Below, in pieces: positions 1 to 5,032 of a DNA stretch of 5,588 bases (the stretch's first letter is position 1; each line of letters starts with the position of its first letter). Both the position numbers and the translations under genes were made by a program. The notes beneath the pieces are model-generated. The model searched no databases. It was given only the letters and a program-made list of their open reading frames with translations, and was not told the origin of the DNA. Origin of the DNA: an archaeon (GTDB lineage: Archaea > Asgardarchaeota > Heimdallarchaeia > Hodarchaeales > S146-22); the NCBI GenBank assembly GCA_024276395.1, contig JAJRXH010000296.1, positions 1 to 5,588 on the forward strand. The letters run 5' to 3'.

Positions 1-7
1 ACGTGGG

Positions 8-22
8 AGAAAGTTTATATAA
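8..22 (+). promoter_or_regulatory. Archaeal BRE/TATA promoter of the USP-like gene
   Basis: A purine-rich stretch (AGAAAG, 8-13) directly precedes TTTATATAA (14-22). This is the arrangement of an archaeal B-recognition element followed by a TATA box. Archaeal initiation normally falls about 25 nt downstream of the TATA centre, so the transcript should begin near 42-46. That leaves a leader of about 100 nt before the start codon at 143. It is the best promoter-like sequence in the window. The start site is inferred, not seen. Confidence 0.6.
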
Positions 23-98
23 CGCGGAAGCTAGGCGGGTCATGTAGAATTATTTTTCAGAACGTAAAGAATAAAGAAGTTCAATTTTGAGGAAAAAA

Positions 99-121
99 CT
101 TGCATTGAGCTGAAATGCAAG
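99..121 (+). other. Leader hairpin upstream of the USP-like gene
   Basis: CTTGCATT (99-106) is perfectly complementary to AATGCAAG (114-121). The result is an 8-bp stem with a 7-nt loop. It lies inside the predicted leader and ends 21 nt before the start codon at 143, just upstream of the G-rich possible ribosome-binding site (132-135). It could modulate translation or mRNA stability, or, as DNA, be a binding site for a dimeric regulator. No T-tract follows, so it is unlikely to be a terminator. No known riboswitch class is recognisable. Confidence 0.35.
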
Positions 122-142
122 GATGTCTCATGGGGCGATAAA

Positions 143-1114
143 ATGGCCATGAAAACAAAAAAAATCGGAAAAAAAATCATGCCAGAGGAGATCCAAGAGC
201 TCATTGCCAGTGAAATAGGTGAGCTACAACCGGAACGCGTATTACCCAAGTTCTTTGAGAGGTACGGTGCTCCACCAGATACTTTTTTCGTTAATATGGA
301 ATCAATTTTGCTACCATTGGCCTGCAAGCCATTTGAAAACTTGGCCATCCGAATTGCGGGAATGATTGCTGGAGAATATGGGGCACGAATCACGCTCTTA
401 CACGACGGAAAGAAAGATCCTACTCGATACGTCCCAATTTTGAGGAAATTAGGTGTTCGTAAGGAAGTCTTCGTCAAGGTTACCAGCTTAAAGGACCCAG
501 CTAAATCCATTTTAACAGAGATCAAGAAGGAAGATTATCAGTTACTCATATTACCGTCACGCCGTCGATTGAAACTCATTGATAAGGTCATGTTCAACAG
601 TGTATCAAGAAAGATACTTCATCAAGTTCCTTTTCACGTGTTACAAGTCTATCCAGCGAGAGACGGACGGATACCCACATCATTCCAAAGAGTTGGACTT
701 CTTTTACCTCGAACCGTGCGAGATCTTTATCTCATCTATTGGGCTAACGCTCTACTTGGAAAGGAGGGAAAGCTTCTAGCCTATCACGTTGCTGATATTC
801 CAGGAATCATTCCACTACGTCGTGGACTTGAAAGTAACATCTTTCAAGAAGAAAAAAGAGACTTTGAACTCTTGGTTGCAGGGTACTCTGAATTATTTAC
901 CACCCACATCAAGCCTGTCTTTTTAGCATCGCATAGCATCTTGAAAGGCATTAAAGAACTATTGAAAAGTCATCCCCCAGATATAGTTCTATTAGGGCAA
1001 TCTCGGAAGACAAGAAGATTCATGATTCGGCGATTACTCTCAGAAAAACTTCTCGATAAATTTAATCAACCAATGGTAGTCCATCACTTTCCCGAAAAGT
1101 TAATACCATATTGA
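143..1114 (+). CDS. Tandem universal-stress-protein (USP)-like domain protein
   Basis: A 323-residue soluble protein that appears to contain two USP-type alpha/beta domains. Residues 1-45 are a charged N-terminal segment. Domain 1 spans about 53-170: a hydrophobic first strand (ILLPLA), a helix, a strand (ITLLH), then LLILPS and a terminal FHVLQVY strand. Domain 2 spans about 182-316: VGLLLP, then LLAYHV, DIVLLG and PMVVHH. USP domains that bind ATP use G-2x-G-9x-G(S/T). Here domain 1 has PSRRR followed by NSVS, and domain 2 has GQSRK followed by LLSE, so both sites look degenerate and nucleotide binding is doubtful. There is no signal peptide or membrane segment. ATG 143 is chosen because GGGG (132-135) lies 7 nt upstream; ATG 149 or 179 are possible. 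It is a single gene with its own promoter and faces a convergent neighbour. A soluble relative of transporter-tail USP modules is an alternative. Its function is unknown. Confidence 0.7.
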   Translation: MAMKTKKIGKKIMPEEIQELIASEIGELQPERVLPKFFERYGAPPDTFFVNMESILLPLACKPFENLAIRIAGMIAGEYGARITLLHDGKKDPTRYVPILRKLGVRKEVFVKVTSLKDPAKSILTEIKKEDYQLLILPSRRRLKLIDKVMFNSVSRKILHQVPFHVLQVYPARDGRIPTSFQRVGLLLPRTVRDLYLIYWANALLGKEGKLLAYHVADIPGIIPLRRGLESNIFQEEKRDFELLVAGYSELFTTHIKPVFLASHSILKGIKELLKSHPPDIVLLGQSRKTRRFMIRRLLSEKLLDKFNQPMVVHHFPEKLIPY

Positions 1115-1151
1115 TGAAGAAAGAGTCAGAATCAATCAGAAGTAATAGCAT

Positions 1152-1174
1152 GTTTTCTGTTTTATTCTAATTTC
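1152..1174 (+). terminator. T-rich tracts after the USP-like gene
   Basis: About 40 nt after the stop codon the forward strand carries three closely spaced T-rich runs (TTTTCT, GTTTTATT and AATTTCT). Archaeal RNA polymerase commonly terminates at clustered oligo-T without a hairpin. The position between two convergent genes fits a terminator. This is inference from composition only. Confidence 0.35.
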
Positions 1175-1244
1175 TAACTCATTTGCGCATTCTTATAAAC
1201 TAAAGGCTTGAAACTTACTCTTAACTTAACTGATATTGATTTGA

Positions 1245-1269
1245 TAAAAAGCAATAAAAGAGTTTTATT
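1245..1269 (-). terminator. AT hairpin plus T-tract after the GNAT gene
   Basis: AATAAAA (1253-1259) and TTTTATT (1263-1269) form a perfect 7-bp inverted repeat with a 3-nt loop. It begins 5 nt beyond the GNAT stop codon. Read on the reverse strand it is followed by GCTTTTT (to 1246), giving a hairpin plus T-run. The stem has no G-C pair, so the T-rich character may matter more than the fold. It is well placed to end the longin/GNAT transcript. Confidence 0.4.
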
Positions 1270-1274
1270 AAAAC

Positions 1275-1730
1275 TTAATCTTCTTTGAAGACGTCTTCTC
1301 TTAATGTCAAGCTCATGGTAATTAATTCCGGACGTAAATCCCATCCTAATCGTTGATAAAAGGCGATCACATCTTTATTGTTCTGAAGAACTTCTAACTT
1401 GATTTTTACCACATTTCGTGCTTCAAATCTCTTCGTTAATTCGTCCATCATCTTTTTTCCTAGGCCTTTACCCTGAAAAGCAGGATCAATGGCTAAATGA
1501 TGGACCCATCCCCTCCGTCCATCAAAACCACCGAGCACAGCACCGATGATGGTACCGTTACTAGGAAGATGTTCCAACACTAGGCACAAGCCTGGATTAT
1601 GTTCTATCATTCGCCGGACTTCAGCTTTAGTATCTGACAGCCCTAGTGATAGGCCAGTTTTTTTCCACAATTCTACTACTGCGGTATGATCATTAATGTT
1701 CATTTCACGAATTCGATACTCCTTTGACAT
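1275..1730 (-). CDS. GNAT-family N-acetyltransferase, YpeA-like
   Basis: A 151-residue single-domain GNAT enzyme, predicted to move an acetyl group from acetyl-CoA to an amine. The substrate cannot be told from sequence. The N-terminal strand and helix (EYRIREMNINDHTAVVELW) lead to the beta hairpin IIGAVLGGFDGRRG. Motif A follows (VHHLAIDPAFQGKGLG), with the acetyl-CoA pyrophosphate loop QGKGLG at residues 86-91. Motif B is NNKDVIAFYQRLGW, whose Tyr125 sits where GNAT enzymes often have the general acid. The GGxDGxRG...FQGKGLG pattern and the length resemble bacterial YpeA. ATG 1730 is chosen because it aligns with the family N-terminus. In-frame GTG 1739 and ATG 1736 are alternatives, and none has a clear Shine-Dalgarno sequence. 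The gene lies 27 nt after the longin-like gene on the same strand, so co-transcription and perhaps translational coupling are likely. The target might be the longin-like partner, but nothing in the sequence shows that. Confidence 0.88.
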   Translation of the reverse strand: MSKEYRIREMNINDHTAVVELWKKTGLSLGLSDTKAEVRRMIEHNPGLCLVLEHLPSNGTIIGAVLGGFDGRRGWVHHLAIDPAFQGKGLGKKMMDELTKRFEARNVVKIKLEVLQNNKDVIAFYQRLGWDLRPELITMSLTLREDVFKED

Positions 1731-1757
1731 GATCATCACGGGATTTAACTTGATTAA

Positions 1758-2267
1758 TCATGGCAATTTTCGAGATTCAAATCCCATTCTTTCAAGGATC
1801 GTCACAAAGCTTTCATGAAAGTTCTTCTTGAATTCTTCTAATCCTTTTTCATCGTGAAGTAAATCATCATCAGTTTTTCTTATTAAATCACAGAAGACTT
1901 GCTTGACCGCTGTAAGTAATTCTTTCACGTTTTTTTCAATAGTTTCGAATCTTGTAGATGTTTTCATTTTTTTTAGTGTTATGGCAAAGTAGTACGGTTC
2001 TGAATGGATGAGAAATACCCTTCGACTACCAAATCCAAAATCATACAAGGTTGTGGGTAACGCTCCATATGACTTCGCAAATTGCATCATTGCACATAGA
2101 AAACCACCCTTTAATACTGGATCATCCAGTGGTAGACCAGCATTTACCCGCTTGTGATAATAAAGAGGAATTCCGGAGTCATGAAAGATGAGAAAATCCT
2201 CAAATTCGAGTACTTGTCGTCGCTTCCTAACTGCCGGATCTTTCATGTTACGTTTCCCGCTTGCCAA
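1758..2267 (-). CDS. Hypothetical protein with predicted longin-like fold
   Basis: A 169-residue soluble protein that I do not recognise as a named family. Its likely order of elements is beta-beta-alpha-beta-beta-beta-alpha-alpha. Strands FEDFLIFHDSG and IPLYYHKR (about 22-40) come first, then helix PVLKGGFLCAMMQFAKSYG (50-68). Strands TLYDFGFGS, RRVFLIHSE and PYYFAITLKK (72-100) follow. Two helices, the second being EEFKKNFHESFVTILERMGF, close the protein. The order, and the hydrophobic helix before a three-strand meander, match longin domains, especially the first longin of the FUZ/MON1/HPS1 type. In eukaryotes those serve small-GTPase and membrane-trafficking complexes, and related stand-alone proteins are frequent in Asgard archaea. 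The fold is inference and no GTPase lies in the window. The start is a TTG, favoured by a GGTGA ribosome-binding site 6 nt upstream; ATG 2246 is the alternative. It is probably the first gene of an operon with the GNAT gene. Confidence 0.75.
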   Translation of the reverse strand: MASGKRNMKDPAVRKRRQVLEFEDFLIFHDSGIPLYYHKRVNAGLPLDDPVLKGGFLCAMMQFAKSYGALPTTLYDFGFGSRRVFLIHSEPYYFAITLKKMKTSTRFETIEKNVKELLTAVKQVFCDLIRKTDDDLLHDEKGLEEFKKNFHESFVTILERMGFESRKLP

Positions 2268-2273
2268 TAATTT

Positions 2274-2278
2274 TCACC
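2274..2278 (-). promoter_or_regulatory. Shine-Dalgarno GGTGA selecting a TTG start
   Basis: The reverse strand reads GGTGA, complementary to the conserved 3' end of archaeal 16S rRNA. It lies 6 nt before TTG 2267. The DHH and ABC genes show the same 6-nt spacing, which supports initiation at TTG rather than at the internal ATG 2246 (whose own upstream GCGGGA is a weaker rival). Confidence 0.5.
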
Positions 2279-2356
2279 AAGATGTCATCCTTACTGCCAT
2301 TTCACATCATTCGCTTACTAATTCATTCTCTTGAAGATCTCATAGTTCACTATCAA

Positions 2357-2366
2357 GATAAAAAAG
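2357..2366 (-). promoter_or_regulatory. Possible TATA element for the longin/GNAT operon
   Basis: On the reverse strand CTTTTTTATC lies about 95 nt upstream of TTG 2267. Used as a TATA box, it would start transcription near 2335 and give a leader of about 65-70 nt. The same T6 run, and a T5 run at 2418-2422, could instead be terminators of the DHH gene upstream. The sequence alone does not separate these readings. Confidence 0.22.
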
Positions 2367-2483
2367 ATTGTAGTGCATCTTACCTGATTGGCACGAGTTA
2401 CTTCATTGTATTTTCTTAAAAACAGAGCTAGAAGGCCACGAGTTAGCATACTTTCATAGTTTTGGCTCTTTTTTCCTGAAAAT

Positions 2484-4658
2484 TCATCGTGTTAAGGTTT
2501 CTTGTGCCTTTTCCAATATTAATTCATGAAGCTTTTTTAGCACTAAATCCCTAGTTCCTTCAAAGAATTTTAAGGAGCCCACGTATTCATGACCTCCTCC
2601 TTCAATGCCCGTTTCCGGATGTGCATCACGAATTTTCTTGATGATGTCTGGGAAATTCACCACGAGTCCTTTAGATCTAAATACCACGAAATCAGGTCCC
2701 AATCCTAGGGTAACCACCATGTAATCCGGATATGATTGTGCCACGTGGTCATGGATTGTTCCTGTCGTTTTTCCTGGAGGTGGAAAAGAGAATTTCATTG
2801 CATATTTCTCCACATCGATGGAAGAGACAACCAAGTTATACTCGTCGAATACTTCTTGATCCAAGTTTAGAAGGCTTGCAGCAATGCTCCTATCCAGTGT
2901 TGCTTTTGCCTCCTTGTATAAGGAATCTACTAATTGATCATGGATGTGCTTCTGGTCTAAACGCGTTCCAAGAACATCCTCGAGAAAGAGAGCCCCATCC
3001 GTGAACTTGAGATGATAAAGAACATAATCTGTGGCTAATGCGACCTTCTCAATTTTTTCTAGATCGTAACCATACTGTTCGGCCAACTTGATGTATTCTT
3101 GGATGGGTTCTCCCTCCACGCGGTCCGCCACACCGGCAATGGCAGCTAAGTGAATGATCCGCTCTAGTACATCTGGGTTGGGATTGATTAATCGTGCTAA
3201 TTCAACAGCCAACATGCCGCCAGAGAACAAGTATCGTTGATCCACGTAATAGGGGTTCACGTGCGTGTGCAAGTACTGCTTGACCTCCGTTTCAATCACG
3301 TGATGATCTATCACCACGATATCCACGCCATATGAGCGTAAAGTCTCGTAAGATATGGCAGATTCCATCGAAGAGCCGAAATCGCAAATCACGAACAATG
3401 GCAGCTTGTCTCCAAACTTGAGCTGATCATCAAGGGCGAAGATCATATCTCGTGCTGCATCAACAAAATCGAAATATGGAGACTTTTGGGGCATTTTTTT
3501 CACGAGAAATTTAAGATCATCTGGATCCTTCCCCATTTGACGAAGAAAGTCATCCAAGGCTATCTCCAAGGCTAGTCCAGCACAAGCTCCATCGACACAG
3601 GGAGCATGGTATCTAAGGATGATGTTCTGTCCAGTTAACAGAGCTTTACGAATTCTTTTTGCAGCTTGAAGCATATCTTGTCTTATACCATCTAAAACAT
3701 CGTGTGAGACCAAGAATTGAAAATTTTCATCGACACTTGCCCTTTCATCAATGATCGCTTCCACTTTAGCGTGAAAAAGTTTGGCCTCTCCGTCAGGGAC
3801 CTTGGTCATCTCTAATATCTCTAATTGGGGCTGTCCTTTGTGTGAAATGAGATATCCGATCACGTCAACGACGTCATTTTCTGAAATTTCTGGGAAAGCA
3901 CGCTTTCCAGGCTCAGAAAATCCAGCACCAGCCATGGTATCTCCATTTTCATCCATCAAGGTAAAGGAGGTTGGTCCTGATGTTTGTCGTATTTCCAAAA
4001 TTTCTGCCCGGAGCATGATGACCTTTGCCTTCGACGGATCAAGAACTGAAGATACTTCAACAGAATCCTTGAGCTGAGAGATAGTATACTTTTTTACTTT
4101 ACCGCGTCGTTGTACCACTCGATATTTTTCTGGTTGCACGATGACTGCTTCATGTTCACCTCTTCGGTCCCTTCCAACCAGGCGAACCACAATTTCAGCA
4201 CCTTTTATGGGTTTAAATGACGAAGGCACGTTTTTTGACTTGACTTCAGCAGTCATATTGCAACCAAGATCGACTTGCACTCCAAACCGATTTGATCCCA
4301 ACACTTTCCCAAGAAATGCTCGTTCTTCTTTCAGAACACTCTCATCTAGTGGTAACACCAGTTGATATACAACAGGATCTTTCTCACACTTAGGACATAG
4401 TGACTTGGAGACGTCACGAACGGATTTTCCACATAAATCGCAAAATACCCTATAACCTCTTCCTTCACAAATGGAACAGCGAACAATTTCTTGGACTTTC
4501 CCCTTCCCCTTGCATTTTTCACACTTATTTTGTGGCACGGCGGTCAAGGAAATTTTCCCTTTCGAGCCTAGTTTTACTCCTAAGCCGTTACATTCAGTGC
4601 ATTTCTTGAGAATTTTTGATTTGCCTTGACCATTACAAACTAAACATTGTTCTTTCAT
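2484..4658 (-). CDS. Archaeal RecJ-like DHH exonuclease with DnaJ-type zinc fingers
   Basis: A 724-residue cytoplasmic protein with the architecture of the archaea-specific RecJ-like exonucleases (COG1107), predicted to hydrolyse single-stranded DNA or RNA with divalent metal. Residues 5-91 hold four CxxCxGxG repeats (Cys5/8, 20/23, 46/49, 61/64) plus two more CxxC pairs (73/76, 88/91). An S1/OB-like domain (about 110-175) and a second OB fold (about 212-286) follow. The DHH domain (about 345-515) has Asp426 in CDFG, Asp451-His-His in IDHH and Asp512 in GVADR. The DHHA1 region (about 605-715) carries GGGH at 687-690. Motif I is odd: HAPCVDG (351-357) in place of HxDxDG. ATG 4658 is preferred over the in-frame GTG 4697 because AAGGG lies 6 nt upstream and the zinc finger starts four residues in. 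It is divergent from the ABC gene and upstream of the longin/GNAT pair. The substrate and in vivo role (repair, replication or RNA turnover) are not determinable. Confidence 0.9.
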   Translation of the reverse strand: MKEQCLVCNGQGKSKILKKCTECNGLGVKLGSKGKISLTAVPQNKCEKCKGKGKVQEIVRCSICEGRGYRVFCDLCGKSVRDVSKSLCPKCEKDPVVYQLVLPLDESVLKEERAFLGKVLGSNRFGVQVDLGCNMTAEVKSKNVPSSFKPIKGAEIVVRLVGRDRRGEHEAVIVQPEKYRVVQRRGKVKKYTISQLKDSVEVSSVLDPSKAKVIMLRAEILEIRQTSGPTSFTLMDENGDTMAGAGFSEPGKRAFPEISENDVVDVIGYLISHKGQPQLEILEMTKVPDGEAKLFHAKVEAIIDERASVDENFQFLVSHDVLDGIRQDMLQAAKRIRKALLTGQNIILRYHAPCVDGACAGLALEIALDDFLRQMGKDPDDLKFLVKKMPQKSPYFDFVDAARDMIFALDDQLKFGDKLPLFVICDFGSSMESAISYETLRSYGVDIVVIDHHVIETEVKQYLHTHVNPYYVDQRYLFSGGMLAVELARLINPNPDVLERIIHLAAIAGVADRVEGEPIQEYIKLAEQYGYDLEKIEKVALATDYVLYHLKFTDGALFLEDVLGTRLDQKHIHDQLVDSLYKEAKATLDRSIAASLLNLDQEVFDEYNLVVSSIDVEKYAMKFSFPPPGKTTGTIHDHVAQSYPDYMVVTLGLGPDFVVFRSKGLVVNFPDIIKKIRDAHPETGIEGGGHEYVGSLKFFEGTRDLVLKKLHELILEKAQETLTR

Positions 4659-4664
4659 GGTAAT

Positions 4665-4669
4665 CCCTT
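4665..4669 (-). promoter_or_regulatory. Shine-Dalgarno of the DHH exonuclease gene
   Basis: The reverse strand reads AAGGG 6 nt before ATG 4658. The competing GTG at 4697 has no comparable purine-rich site, so this element decides the start and shortens the open frame by 13 residues. Confidence 0.5.
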
Positions 4670-4733
4670 CAGAATGATGATTACTTGAAACCACCACGCG
4701 AGGTGTGATTCAATCTCATTTTTTCAATAAAAG

Positions 4734-4743
4734 ATAATAAAAG
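4734..4743 (-). promoter_or_regulatory. Possible TATA element of the DHH exonuclease gene
   Basis: The reverse strand reads CTTTTATTAT, centred about 80 nt upstream of ATG 4658. It would place initiation near 4713 and give a leader of about 55 nt. A second similar run (CTTTTATTG, about 4725-4733) lies just downstream, making a short direct repeat of CTTTTATT. No strong BRE is visible, so either copy could be the true element. Confidence 0.3.
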
Positions 4744-4806
4744 AGTGTGTTTCTTTGATATCTTACGAAAGAAGCCTTTTCTTTTCTCATTAAACACGCA
4801 TATCGA

Positions 4807-4833
4807 GTTAACAGAATAATTAAGTTGGTTAAC
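4807..4833. repeat. Paired GTTAAC palindromes (possible operator)
   Basis: Two perfect 6-bp palindromes, GTTAAC at 4807-4812 and 4828-4833, are spaced exactly 21 bp apart, about two helical turns. A near copy, GTTAAT, lies at 4858-4863. The pair sits between divergent promoters, where a helix-turn-helix regulator touching one DNA face would be expected. The sites are AT-rich and short, so chance remains a serious alternative. Confidence 0.25.
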
Positions 4834-4900
4834 GTCATTATCTCCGCGATGAATCCCGTTAATCGCTAATTCATTGTTTTTTTCTCAAGTTACCATCTTG

Positions 4901-4918
4901 GTGGGAGGCTTTAAGTAT
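4901..4918 (+). promoter_or_regulatory. Possible BRE/TATA of the ABC ATPase gene, distal
   Basis: A purine-rich GTGGGAGG (4901-4908) precedes TTTAAGTAT (4910-4918), resembling a BRE followed by a TATA box. Initiation would be near 4938-4940, with a leader of about 95 nt, similar to that predicted for the USP-like gene. The TATA match is imperfect. Confidence 0.35.
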
Positions 4919-4991
4919 TTTCGCAAAGAGGCTGTAACTGAATGCTAAACACGGCCTTCCCTTGCTCTAACTTGTTCCTTAACTCGTACTG

Positions 4992-4998
4992 TTTTATA
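4992..4998 (+). promoter_or_regulatory. Possible TATA of the ABC ATPase gene, proximal
   Basis: TTTTATA lies about 37 nt before ATG 5033. If used, transcription would begin near 5020 and the mRNA would open almost directly at the ribosome-binding site GAGGGG (5021-5026). The upstream bases are a poor BRE. It competes with the distal element at 4901-4918. Confidence 0.25.
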
Positions 4999-5020
4999 GT
5001 GAGGGACTGTTACATCTCAC

Positions 5021-5026
5021 GAGGGG
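5021..5026 (+). promoter_or_regulatory. Shine-Dalgarno of the ABC ATPase gene
   Basis: GAGGGG lies 6 nt before ATG 5033. The frame is closed by a TGA at 5000-5002 and no other start codon lies between, so this fixes the start. Confidence 0.6.
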
Positions 5027-5032
5027 CTATCA

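Larger units (their letters stand above)
4698..5032. other. Divergent intergenic region
   Basis: This stretch between the DHH exonuclease and ABC ATPase genes has no convincing protein or RNA gene. It holds TATA-like elements in both directions, two GTTAAC palindromes (4807-4812 and 4828-4833), a small ACCA/TGGT inverted repeat (4892-4902) next to the ABC-side TATA, and the ABC gene's ribosome-binding site. A 33-codon frame (4942-5043) overlaps the ABC start but looks random. I see no tRNA-like cloverleaf and no riboswitch core. Confidence 0.5.

Noticed and set aside
40..525. 161-codon reverse-strand open frame over the USP-like gene
   Set aside because: It is antisense to the better-supported USP gene, extends across the promoter and hairpin, and shows no family pattern; composition follows the opposite strand.
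3781..4365. Forward-strand open frames inside the DHH exonuclease gene
   Set aside because: They are low-complexity, Ser/Pro/Thr-rich antisense shadows of a gene with unmistakable zinc-finger, OB and DHH motifs.
4999..5020. GTGAG...CTCAC inverted repeat before the ABC ribosome-binding site
   Set aside because: Only 5 bp with a 12-nt loop; too weak to propose as an operator or regulatory hairpin on its own.
4698..5032. Possible tRNA or structured RNA gene in the divergent region
   Set aside because: No T-loop consensus (GTTCGAATC-like), acceptor pairing or extended GC-rich stems on either strand.
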